From NCBI GenBank assembly GCA_951213105.1, contig OX578146.1, positions 111,383,195 through 111,447,194 on the forward strand: a stretch of 64,000 bases of DNA. Reading direction: 5' to 3'. Under the pieces are notes generated by a model, which did no database searches, was not told the DNA's origin, and was given only the letters and a program-made list of their open reading frames with translations. Position numbers and translations under genes: made by a program. This DNA comes from Amaurobius ferox (taxonomy: Eukaryota > Arthropoda > Arachnida > Araneae > Amaurobiidae). Below, in pieces: positions 45,122-57,266 of the stretch. Every line of letters starts with the position of its first letter. Within the stretch, counting starts at the first letter, position 1.

Positions 45122-46418
45122 AACACTTTACAACAAAGTTGAAAAGTGTTTATGACTTTGTTCATTCTGTCTGTCTGTCTGTCTGTCCGTTAGCACGATA
45201 ACTGCCGTAAAAATGACTTAATCAAAATGAAATTTTAGTATGTTGTTCAGACGGTCTGTAGGACTTATGGGAATATAAATGAATAATATCACCCAATTAG
45301 TTTTGGATTGAACCCGGGTTGAAAAAATGAAATACATTGAACCCTATGGGACCTAATTTTTCAAACATTTTTTAAGCGGATTTAAAATTCACAAATTGCT
45401 TCGAAAATTTTAGGTAATATTCAAATTATTCCGTAAAATATATAAAAAAAATTCAGCAACATATATTCAGTAGTTTTTTAAATAAAAATTAAAATAATAA
45501 TTACACTTCTTATATGAAGCGATCACGTGACCATGATATGAAAGGATCACGTGACCAACTTCAAAATATAATACGGCATCCATCTTGTCTCAAAATCGTC
45601 ATTTTTAAAGTTCTTTTTAATTCATATTGAGTGTTGTATTCGTCGTAAAACCTCTTTATTTTCGCTTAAATTCTGTGCATCTACATACTGAAACAACGCA
45701 ATGACAATATATTTGAGTTTAAATGCGCATCCAACTTTGATTATTTCTCTAACGAAGCCTATTTTTCACTTATGTGAAATGTAAACAGCAAAATATGTAG
45801 GATGAGTTGTATAGGAATTGCTGTATTTTTTTAATGCAAAAGAATTTAGCTCATGGAGTCTGCATAGCTGATATGAAAGAAATATTCATTGACTTTACCG
45901 AGAGAAGGACGATTTTTTGCGATGAAGTTTTAAGCATAGAGTTAAATTACTTATAGCTCCATGGTCTTAATTTTTAAATAAAATAAATTATTATAGTATT
46001 GTGATGAATGACATGAATGGGAAATTATTTATGAATGAAATGCTGCTTTTTTAGAGAGAGCCAGGCGTGTTATTTTTTCTATGACGTCATTTGAATGAAT
46101 TTCAGTTGTTTTCGATGAAGTTTTTAAATATAATAAATTATCGTGGTATTATGATAATTCTAGAATTGTTACCGAGTAATATATCACATTTTAGAGATGT
46201 TTGAACCAGGCAATTTGTCTTTCAATGCCCATTTGAATGAAGTTCATTTTTTTCGATGAATGTTTAAGTTTTCAAATATAATAAATCAATGTAGAATTGT
46301 GAGAAGTTTTAAAATATTACCGAGGAATGTATTGCATTTTAGACATGTTTAAATAAAATTGCATTGAAGTTGGAAAGTGTTTCATAATCAATGTTTTAAG
46401 CATGATTGATCTTTCTTG
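45122..46418 (+). mobile_element. Family B repeat, copy 3
   Basis: Starts at the hairpin AACACTTTACAAC-AAA-GTTGAAAAGTGTT (about 45122-45151), then CTGT repeats and 'gttagcacgataactgcc', and ends 'catgattgatctttcttg' at 46418. It lies ~35 bp after the tail of family A copy 5. No coding capacity. Confidence 0.92.
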
Positions 46419-46652
46419 TTATTTTTAAACCGATTATGTACGAAATTTAAAATATGAGAAAACTATTATTAAAATATCAAAGACATACTTCATATTTAAA
46501 CAAAAACTACTCTAAATACATGACCAATAAATTCCAATTAAATTAAGCTCAGATAACATAAATCCTTTGTAGTTTCACATTGGAAAGTTATTAATCTATT
46601 ATTGTAACCAAAATATATATTTACAAAAAATTATCTCGCCATTTATATGGCC

Positions 46653-47783
46653 CACTCAATAAGTCTCCGGTCTAACTAAGAAAAACAATCTTTTTTAGAA
46701 ATTCGACTTTATTCATCAACATACTCTCCTTCAAGAGTGATACATTCATTCCAACGCTCCTCTAACTTTTCGATGCCTTTTTTGTAGAACGATTTGTCTT
46801 TGCTCTCAAAATAGGCCTCAGTTTCGGCAATCACTTCTTCATTTGAGCTAAATTTCTTTCCCTGGAGCATCTTTTTGATGTCTGCAAAAAGCCAATAGTC
46901 GCTGAGGCCAGATCTGGAGAGTACGGTGGGTGAGGAAGCAATTCGAAGCGTAATTCATATAATTTAACCATCGTTTTCATCTACTTGTGACACTGAACAT
47001 CGTCTTGGTGGAACAGCACTTTTTTCTTTGGCATGTGAGGCCGTTTTTTCTTGATTTCTTCACTCAATGGATCCAATAATGCCATGTAATATTTGCTATT
47101 GATAGTTTTACCTTTCTCAAGATAGTCAATGAACAAAATACCATGCGCGTCCTAAAATACGGATGCCATAACCTTGCCAGCTGACTTTTGGGTTTTTGAT
47201 TGGTTTGGACGATTTTCACCGGCTGCTGTCCACTCAGCTGACGATCTTTTTGATTCAGGTGTGTAGTAATGGATCCATGTTTCATCCATTGTCACATACC
47301 GATGCAAGAAATCCTTCTTATCTCGCTTGAACAACTCCAAACAGCGCTCTGAATCGTCGACGCGTTGTTGTTTTTGGTCCGGTGTGAGCAAACGCGTTTT
47401 CCGGAACAACTGCCGATTTTGGGCGAGCAGACGGTTCAGCATCATCGGTGTTTGTACGACCGCGTTTAAATTCAGCATACCAGTCAATAATAGTTGATTT
47501 CCCTGGTACAGAGTCTCCATAACGCTTATCAAGCCACTGTTTGGCTTCAACAGTATTTTTCCCCATCAAAAAACAATGTTTAATCAAGACACGAAATACT
47601 TTTTATCCATTGTTTTGAAAATTACAAAACTGGGGTCACTAAAACCACTGTAACCTATTAACTTATTGTCAGAATGTCATGAAATTTTGATACGTGTCGT
47701 TTGAAGGTTGGTACTATCCAGAAATTATATGAGTCTGTCAACAGTGTTGCCATATATGTGTCAGACCGGAGACTTATTGAGTG
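46653..47783 (-). mobile_element. Mariner element, both ends present
   Basis: Terminal inverted repeats of about 21 bp (CACTCAATAAGTCTCCGGTC plus one more base) occur at 46653-46673 and, inverted, at 47763-47783. TA dinucleotides lie a few bases outside each end. Length is ~1.13 kb, normal for mariner. It holds one degraded transposase on the minus strand. The end sequence resembles the 'taagtccccggtctgac' type seen in mellifera-group mariners, as recalled and not compared. Confidence 0.92.
46700..47620 (-). pseudogene. Mariner transposase, frameshifted
   Basis: The minus-strand frames join in order. An N-terminal HTH region (GKNTVEAKQWLDKRYGDS, about 47560-47500) sits out of frame with the start MDKKYFVS at 47612. 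The first catalytic block is MDETWIHYYTP (about 47290-47250), and the segment to MASVF is followed by frame changes. The second catalytic block reads LFHQDDVQC (about 47015), where this family usually has HQDNA. The third reads SPDLASATIGF, where SPDLAPSDYWLF is usual, pointing to another frameshift. At least three frameshifts make it inactive. The C-terminal part continues to about 46720. Confidence 0.9.
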
Positions 47784-47789
47784 AAGTGT

Positions 47790-48466
47790 TATGTTACTTT
47801 TTAATTAGAAACACAAAATAATTTTTTAAGCTGTACATATGTGTAGATTAAAATACATTATTTTCAAATAATGATAAACATGAAAACCAACAAAGTATTA
47901 TTTTTTGAATACATGCTTTGTAATATATATTTTCATTTGAAATTGAGTTTAATTTATTCCGCCCAAAAGTTAAATTGGAGAAAAAAAAATTATATAACTT
48001 GTTTTTTAATTTATATTTAACCGTAATTTACACCCAATAACAGTTTTAAAGATTTATCGTGTTGACAACTTCAATTTTAAAAAGTTTCATTTAAGTCGTC
48101 ATGACCGATGGTTGTCTTCCGTTCTGTCTGTTTCAACTTCTTTGATAGCATTCTAACTCAATAGATATAAACACAGTCGATGATTGAAAAGTCCCAAATT
48201 TTCAAATGATTCGAAAATATCGTGAAAAAATCAGTTCACACAGTGAACCATGCTAAATAAATATGAATCAGGGTCTAAGTTGGACATATTCTCAGACCTC
48301 AGTTAACAGGATATTACACCTTATGAGCTGCAGAAATATTATCAGCTGGTCGTAAAAATTTGGTCTGTCTATACTTTTGTATATAAAAAATGCAATTTAA
48401 CGTAATCAAATTGCTTTAATTGTGAGCAGTATTTTATTATTCTGTAGTACTTTATTATATTTATTA
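47790..48466. other. AT-rich unassigned DNA
   Basis: No gene recognised. Confidence 0.25.
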
Positions 48467-49897
48467 CTAGCAGCATACCCGTACGTTCTTCGTACGGAGT
48501 ATATAATGTAAAGAAACTTATAATTCGCAATTATGTTCAAATTCAGTTAAAATATTAAATTTATTGCTCCTAAAGCGAAGTTTAAGAATATCTGTTCTCA
48601 CTATGCAAGATTATCTGCAAGAATCTATCTGAAGAATAAATTATCCTGGCCCCTTTTGTAAGCAAATTTACAAAAAAAAAAAATGGAATTGAATCAATAT
48701 ATGCAACCCCGTACTACTTATATTGTCGCAGATTAGAAAATATGCCAGTGTGTTAGTAGAAGATTACCCGTATTACAATATGAGTCTCAAAAATATTTGC
48801 CAAAATAAAAGAGATGACGTAATAAATTGAAAATATCAATAATTTCCGTACTCTTTATACCAGAAGGTCATAATTGATTCCAATATATGCCAATATAAAT
48901 CAAAACATATGCCAATATACCTGTACTACTTATATTCTCAAAGATAAGAAGTTATACCCGTGTATTTGTGGAAGATTACTCGTACATCGTACAATATATG
49001 AGTTTAAGCAATTTTTGTCGTAATAAAACAATTGCATAATAACTTGAAAATATCAATAATCCCTGAATTAGTAATCCCCGAAAACATCAATAATAATAAC
49101 GTTTAAACCTGAAGACCGTAATTGATATTATCCAGTTAAAAATGCTATAAGAAAAATCAAATCGTTCTTTTCTAAAATATATTTTTATATCCATTTATTT
49201 ATTATTCAAATCGAAAAAATTATTTATTATTCAAATCGAAAAAATAATAATTAAAATTAACAGACAGATTTAATTTAATTGCGTTTCTGAGCAACATGAT
49301 ATAAGCTAGAATCTTCCTCATAAACTGCGAAATTAAATAACCATTTTGATTTCTTTATACTTTTCATTGTTCAGTAAACGCTTGTGCAAAATAAACCACG
49401 GATATAGATTTCCCATATAAATCAAGTTTCAAACAATTCATGCTTTCAGAAAGTGACTAATTAGCTCAAAAAATCTCCCATCAAACTCAGAGATGCAGTT
49501 TTACTTCACTTTCAAACGATTTTCAAGCTTTTCGTTTGGATAAACCACGGAGTTAGAGAGTAGAACTCCTAGGAAAAAGTTTCGTTTTTCATTAATATCT
49601 CGAGAACCCCTGGACTTAGATACTTGAAACTTGAGCAAAATTTATGGGGGCTATTTCAAGGGTATCTACAAAATTTCATCAAATTCTGTTAAGCCGTTCT
49701 CCCGTGATCATGAGATAAACAAAAATGTCGTTTTTTGCTAATATCTCGAGAACCACTGATCGTGGAAACTCCAAACATAGGCTAAATTTTAAGTGGGACT
49801 ATTTTCAGGCTACCCACAAAATTGCATTATATTCGATTCAGCCGTTCTGCCGTGATGACGGGACAGACAGAGAGATTTTCAATTATATATATATAGA
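48467..49897 (-). mobile_element. Non-autonomous Helitron, copy 2
   Basis: On the minus strand it begins A|TCTATATATATATAATTG at 49897 and ends in a hairpin (CGTACG-AAGAA-CGTACG) followed by GCTGCTAG|T at 48467. It matches 26869-28280 over its whole length with small indels. The clean palindromic 3' hairpin here shows what has decayed in copy 1. No coding capacity. Confidence 0.88.
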
Positions 49898-52307
49898 TTC
49901 ACCAGTCTTTACATCTTGAAGTAGATGATATAAGCCTAGATATTCTGGATGCTTTAGTAGAGAATAGATCATTCTCTAGTTTCAATCAATAGAATCCAAG
50001 AAAAATATCGTCTACGTACCTAACATGAAAAAATCAATGCTAACGCAATCATCAGATTCAATGTCAGCTATTAACTGATCAACAATATCAAAAACACAAA
50101 ATTGTATTCTCAGAGCATTGACGTACAAAAATATTACTCAAAGTAGCTTTTCTCGTGAATGGAACGAGTGAGATCCACGAGAATGATGTCACCAAATTTA
50201 ATATTGTTGTATTTACTGTTGTATTAATTATTGTTGTATTTACAATAACCCAAACTATCGCCTGTTCAAAATTACGCACAAAACTGAACTGGCACTGTCA
50301 CAGCCTCCTTTAAGCAATATTTATAAAAGGCGTGCAGAAACTCGTTAAAAACGTTAATTTCCGGTTTCAATGCTCGAACGTCTCAAAAATCGGCGTTAGG
50401 TGTATTTTGAAAATTTGCCGACATTGTTTCTTTAACACATCCGTTAAATTTTGATATGGATTTGTTTTCCTCAATGACAATTGATTTAATATCTGTAGAA
50501 GCTGTATTTTTTTCTAAATAACTGTAAGAGCAAGGGGGAGGATAATCGGATATCAAAAATCGCTAAATAATCTCAACAATATGAAATCAGATGAAATATT
50601 CCCAAACAAACCTTTAAAACATGAAAATAAAGATTTAGTAGTCGAGCACGTTTATAATGATACTTAAGATATCCAAATATGTTGACAATATTGCTACATG
50701 TTATAAACAATTATATATATCATTGATAAATTGTGCTTCTTCGCTGCCAAGGCTTCATCACTTGCCTAACAAAATAACCTACAAATTTATATAAGCAATA
50801 AATCTATATAAGCAAATAATCAATACATAACCAATAAATCTATATAAGCAAACTCATTAAATGTGTGACCGACTTTATAAACAAGTGACGAAAAATCCAT
50901 CATTTCTCTTCCATCATTTTCTCAATGCCCAGTAACAAGTTGCTAACTGTTGCAGGATAAAATTCTGGGTTGGCAATATCCCAATAAAGATTCTAAATTC
51001 ATGTTGATTGTATCATTTTGCTCCCCACCTGTTGCTGATAAAGATGTGGAGTTTCATAGTATTTATTAGGAAATAATCTCTCGTCCACCATCGTTTCAAT
51101 GCTTAGTAGCAAATTTCTAACTGTTATAGAATTGAAATCTGGATTGGAAATATCCCAATAAAAATTTTAAATTCATGTTCACTGTATCTTTTGTTAAGTT
51201 TTTACTAGATGAAGAGATGAATTTCAAAATTTTATTTGAAATTAAATAAAATTATTCGCATGACTTTTTTGCATTACTACTTTCCATAGAAAATGCATTA
51301 TAGGTAAAAGGAAAGTATTGTAATGGAGTCAAAAATCAAGATTAAGTTATCAAAGGATTTGCGCGTATAGTATAACATGAATCAAGTGCATTTGGCGCAG
51401 TATCTGTAGTTGAGATTGGGACCAACTGAACGAAACCAAATGTCCCAAATGCAAACAGCAGAAATGTAAAAATGAAACAATACAATATTTTGTTACATTA
51501 CCTTTGCTATGGAATCAATCTTTTTCATAATGTCCTTTTATTTCTCTGCTAAACAGGTGAAATGTAAAGTAACGAAAATAGTCATATCTGTCCCATAATG
51601 AAGGCCAAAGAAGGCCCCTCTGTTATTTATTATTTTGAATGAGATTTGTTTTCGCCCCTGTTTTTCATTTTACTCAACTTTTGCTAGTAAATAGGTGAAC
51701 TTCTTAATTATTCTACTGTCGATGTTTTCCTTTCATAAACTAGATATTTTGGTTCCTTCATAACTTTCAAAGTTTGTTGAGGTGGAATTTCATAGTTAGC
51801 CACCTAGAACTCTTGGGTTGGAAATTTTGCTGTCTATCCCTTTACCGGTACAACACCCTGAACTCATAAAATATTTCCATAATGTCATTTTATCCCCATT
51901 TTACTATTTTCTTATGCAAAAAACGCTACGTCCTTTAAAGTTCATATGTTGAATCAATTTTCTGGTCTCGTGGTCAAACTTTGTTAAAAATCGTCAAATG
52001 AAATACATCGGTATTGATATGTAAATAAATGTTATGCAGAATTTACCACAGAATCCCAATTTAAAAGGTCAAAGCAGGTTTGCAATTGAACGATCAATGG
52101 TGGGTACACACAGAAAGAAGACTATTAAAGATTTTTATTTAGCATATTTGATTTACAGATGACAAAAAGTTGCCCGAACGTCTATAAGTCAGAAGTACTG
52201 TCTGCGCCACTGTGCGTGTCTCTACGATTGTTGTATCTTAAAAATTACTTGTCGAATTTTCATGCAGTTTGGAAGTTGAATCAGAAGTTTATTAGATTCA
52301 TGATATT
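49898..52307. other. AT-rich unassigned DNA
   Basis: No gene recognised. It holds two small family A fragments: 50125-50200 (minus; 'gaatggaacgag.gagatcc') and about 51275-51340 ('aaaggaaagtattgtaatgg'). Near 50760-50860 'aagcaataaatctatata' recurs. Confidence 0.3.
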
Positions 52308-53222
52308 ACTTTCCTTATATACGTAATGTATAAGGAAAGTATTGTAACGGGGTCTAAAATTCGAATTCGAGTTTTCGACGGGAGAGCACGTTTCAAGCAT
52401 CCCTGATCACGAAACAAACATTTTTGAGGGGATGTCTGTGTCTGTGTGTGTCAGTGAGTCTGTGGAGAAGATATCTCACGAAAGAATGGAGCGACTCAAA
52501 TGAAATTCGGTACAAAAATCACAATCCGTGAATACTGGAAGCCTATTGTTTTTATACGTAATCGAAAGTTTAGAACCCCCTAAATTTTCGAGTGAAATTT
52601 TGAAAAAATCATAAAAAAAAACCAATATCTTTAGTAAAGTTACGCAAATAGACATTTCTTATGTAATTTTACCCTAGAACACGATTGACATAAACTTTAG
52701 ATCGCTAGCATGAACCGTTCTCGAGATATTGCACATTTTAAAAATAAATTTATCAAAAAATACCATAAATTAAATAAAATCTATTAACTATTGATAAATA
52801 TGTTCACTTTTCATATGTAATATAATGCGATATATTGGGTGACATTCTCGTGGATCTAGCTCGTTCCATTCATGAGAAAAGAGACTTTGAGTAATACTTT
52901 TGCATTTGAACACCAATAATCATTTATATGCTATAAGGATAACTTATTTCTCCGTCCATAACGCTTGGCGAGATTTTGGCGATAAATTTGACGAAATGTC
53001 GCCAACTTGGAGACTTTTTTAAATGTTGCCAAATTAACGAAAATCTCGCCAAATGGTTAAAAATGACGCTAAATCAATGGAAATGACAACTGATTGACGA
53101 AAATTCAATATCTTGGAAAGAATATAAGTATCTACTAGAATAAAAACCTATTTTTTTTACTGTAAAAGTAGTAAATTCATTGCATTATATAAGGAAAGTC
53201 ATGTGTTGCCCACATCAGATTT
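52308..53222 (+). mobile_element. Family A repeat, copy 6
   Basis: Starts with the hairpin ACTTTCCTTATATACGTAATG. The TG tract is very short ('gtctgtgtctgtgtgtg', about 52435), the GGCGA palindrome lies at about 52965-53051, and the tail ends 'tgttgcccacatcagat' at 53220. A full-length single copy without tandem neighbours. Confidence 0.93.
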
Positions 53223-54090
53223 TTTTAGTATGTATAAGGAGAACGAAAAGTAGCGCTATTTTTAACATGGGCCTAAAAAATTAAATTATGCTAAAAATAA
53301 AATTCTTGTTAGAAACACAGCATTAAAGAAATTAGTTTCGGTATTAACCGATTTCATAGTCGAAAACGCGTCCTTCTTTAAGATATAAAGATAGAGCAGA
53401 CAAAATAAGTGTTTTAAGAAGATATGTTACGTTAAATAATAGTAATAAGTGTTACACAAAATAAGTGCTTTAATTTTAAATTGCAGGAGGATTTTGGGTT
53501 AGAATTAACGCTAATTTGAATCTCAGAACCAGTCTCAATTGGCTGAAATTTTATGTATTTAGCCAATTTTTCCATGCCATTTTAATGGAATCTTGCTCCA
53601 TTATGATGACATAGCTCTTTAAAATAATTTTATTATTGCAAAATTGAGATATTATCATATCATAAATTAAAATAATTTAAAACAGTTTTAAAATATTTAG
53701 TTTATTAAAATAGTTTTATTATATCATAAATTAAATTAGTTTAAATAGTTTAATATGATTTTTTATTAAAATATTGTTTTAGTTTATTAAAATAGTTTTA
53801 TTATTTCATAAATTAAAATTGTTTAAATTGTTTACTACCATACATTAAAATAGTTTAGCTCCTTTAAAATAATTTTTTTATTATTGCAAATTTGAGATAT
53901 TATTATATCATAAATTAAAATGGTTGAGATAAATCCCGAGATGTTTTCATTTCAATCCTTGTATATTGTGCCATCAATCTTTTGACCAGAATTTCGGAAT
54001 TACTATTCTTAGACTCTCATTTATCCTGGTTTAGCTTTTGAAACCGGTTGATATATTTAATAAACTTTCTTTCTGTCATTAACAAAATAT
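53223..54090. other. AT-rich unassigned DNA
   Basis: No gene. From about 53640 to 53930 the phrases 'ttatcataaattaaaat' and 'agtttattaaaatagttt' recur several times, an irregular short-period repeat. Confidence 0.4.
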
Positions 54091-54974
54091 TACTTTCCTT
54101 ATATACATAATGTATAAGGAAAGTATTGTGACGGGGTCGAAAATTCGAATTCGAGTTTTCGACGGGAGAGCACGTTTCAAGCATCCCTGATCACGAATCG
54201 AACATTTTTGAAGTGATATCTGTGTGTGTGTGTGTGTGTGTGTGAAAGTATGTGTGTGTGTGTGTGTGTGTGTGTCAGTGAGACTGTGGAGACGATAACT
54301 GACGAACGAATGGACCGATTCGAACAAAATTTGGGGCAAAAATCACAAACCGTAAACACTGGAAGCCTATTGCTTTTATGCGCAATCGAATGTTCAGAAC
54401 ACCCCTAAATTTTCGAATGAAATTTTGAAAAATCGTCAATAAATCAAAACCGCTAATAAAGTTACCCAAATAGACATTTATTATGTAATTTTTCATTAGA
54501 AAACGATTGACATAAACTTTAGAACGCTAACATGAACCGTTCTCGAGATATTGTACATTTTTCAAAAAAATTATCAAAAAGTCATATAAAATAAAAAAAA
54601 ATATTTCCTATTGAGAAACATGTTCACTTTTTATATGTAATATCATGCGATAGATTGGGTGACATCATTCTCCTGGATCTAGCTCGTGCCATTCATAAAA
54701 AAAGATACATTAAGTAATACTTTTGTATTTGAACGCCAATAGTCATTTATCTGCTGTAAGAATAACTTATTTCTTCGTCCATAACGTTTGGCGAGATTTT
54801 GGTGACAAATTTGGAGGAATGACGCCAACTTGGCGACTTTTTGAAATGTTACTAAATTAACGGAAGTCTCGCCAAATGGATAAAAATGACACTTAATCAA
54901 TGAAAATGACGACTCATTGTCGAAAATTCAATATCTTGGAAAGAATATTAGTATCTACTATAAGAAAAACCTAT
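54091..54974 (+). mobile_element. Family A repeat, copy 7 (3' end missing)
   Basis: Hairpin start at 54091, TG tract 54221-54275, GGCGA palindrome about 54790-54880. It stops at 'agaaaaacctat' where copy 8 begins, so the usual ~80-bp tail is absent. This is either an insertion of copy 8 into copy 7 or recombination between tandem copies. Confidence 0.93.
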
Positions 54975-55111
54975 TACTTTCCTTATATACATAATGTATA
55001 AGGAAAGTATTGTGACGGGGTCGAAAATTCGAATTCGAGTTTTCGACGGGAGAGCACGTTTCAAGCATCCCTGATCACGAATCAAACATTTTTGAAGTGA
55101 TGTCTGTGTGT

Positions 55112-55150
<39 letters not shown>

Positions 55151-55937
55151 TATGTGTGTGTGTGTGTCAGTGAGTCTGTGGAGACGATAACTGACGAACG
55201 AATGGACCGATTCGAACCAAATTTGGTACAAAAATCACAATCCGTAAACACTGGAAGCCTATTGTTTTTATATGTAATCGAAAGTTCAGAACCCCCCTAA
55301 ATTTTCGAATAAAATTTTGAAAAAATCGTCAAAAAATCAAAACCACTAATAAAGTTACGCAAATAGACATTTCTTATGATAATTTTTCATTAGAAAACGA
55401 TTGACATAAATTTTAGAACGCTAACATGAAACGTTCTCGAGATATTGCACATTTTTCAAAAAAATTATTAAAAAGTCATTTAAAATGAAAAAAATATATT
55501 TCCTATACAGAAACATGTTCACTTTTCATATGTCATACCATGCGATAAATTGGGTGACATCATTCTCGTGGATCTAGCTCGTTCCATTCATGAAAAAAGA
55601 TACTTTGAGTAATACTTTTGCATTTGAACGCCAATTTATCTGCTGTAAGAACAACTTATTTCTTCGTCCATAATGCTTGGCGAGATTTTGGCGACGAAAT
55701 TGGCGGAATGTCGCCAACTTGGCGACTTTTTGAAATGTTGCCAAATTAACGAAAATCTCGTCAAATGGATAAAAATGACGCTAAATCAATGAAAATGACG
55801 ACTAATTGTCGAAAATTCAATATCTTGGAAAGGATATTAGTATCTACTAGAATAAAAACCTATTTATTTTACTCTAAAAGTAGTAAAGTCATTTCATTAT
55901 ATAAGGAAAGTCATGTGTTGCCCACATCAGATTTTTT
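54975..55937 (+). mobile_element. Family A repeat, copy 8
   Basis: Complete copy from hairpin (54975) to tail 'cccacatcagatttttt' (55937). Long TG tract at 55103-55167 and GGCGA palindrome about 55677-55762. Directly followed by copy 9. Confidence 0.95.
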
Positions 55938-56063
55938 TACTTTCCTTATATACATAATGTATAAGGAAAGTATTGTGACGGGGTCGAAAATTCGAATTCG
56001 AGTTTTCGACGGGAGAGCACGTTTCAAGCATCCCTGATCACGAATCAAACATTTTTGAAGTGA

Positions 56064-56101
<38 letters not shown>

Positions 56102-56110
56102 TATGTGTGT

Positions 56111-56144
<34 letters not shown>

Positions 56145-56873
56145 CAGTGGGTCTGTGGAGACGATAACTGACGAACGAATGGACCGATTCGAACCAAATT
56201 TGGTACAAAAATCACAATCTGTAAGCACTGGAAGCCTATTGTTTTTATACGCAATCGAATGTTCAGAACCCCCCTAAATTTTCGAATGAAATTTTGAAAA
56301 AATCGTCAAAAAATCAAAACCAATAATAAAGTTACGTAAATAGACATTCCTTATGTAATTTTTCATTAGAAAACGATTGACATAAATTTTAGAACGCTAA
56401 CATGAACCGTTCTCGAGATATTGCACATTTTTCAAAAAAATTATCAAAAAGTCAGATAAAATAGAAAAAAAATATTTCCTATTGAGAAACATGTTCACTT
56501 TTCATATATAATATCATGCGATAAATTGGGTGACATCATTCTCGTGGATCTAGCTCGTTCCATTCATGAAAAAAGATACTTTGAGTAATACTTTTGCATT
56601 TGAACGCCAATTTATCTGCTGTAAGAATAACTTATTTCTTCGTTCATAACGCTTGGCGAGATTTTGGCGACGAAATTGGCGGAATGTCGCCAACTTGGCG
56701 ACTTTTTGAAATGTTGCCAAATTAACGAAAATCTCGCCAAATGGATAAAAATGACGCTAAATTAATGAAAATGACGACTAATTATGGAAAATTCAATATC
56801 TAATAAGTTATATAATATATAAATATATAATAATAGTTATATAATATATGTCGAAAATTCAATATCTAATAAG

Positions 56874-56917
<44 letters not shown>

Positions 56918-57266
56918 CTTATTTCTTTGTCCATAACGCTTGGCGAGATTTTGGCGACAAAATTGGCTGAATGTCGCCAACTTGGCGACTTTTTGAAATG
57001 TTGCCAAATTAACGAAAATCTCGCCAAATGGATAAAAATGACGATAATCAATGAAAATGACGACTAATTGTCGAAAAGTCAATATCTTGGAAAGGATATT
57101 AGTATCTACTAGAAGAAAAACCTATTTATTTTACTGTAAAAGTAATAAATTCATTTCATTATATAAGGAAAGTCATGTGTTGCCCACATCAGATTTTTTT
57201 TACTGTGAAAGTAGTAAATTCATTACATTATATAAGAAAAGTCATGTGTTGCCACATCAAATTTTT
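55938..57266 (+). mobile_element. Family A repeat, composite copy 9 with extra tail
   Basis: Hairpin start at 55938, TG tract 56067-56144, first GGCGA palindrome 56653-56740. The same composite junction as copy 4 follows ('attcaatatctaataag', AT-rich insert, (TA)n at 56877-56917), then a second palindrome (about 56939-57030) and a tail ending near 57197. A second, more diverged tail follows to 57266. No coding capacity. Confidence 0.95.
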
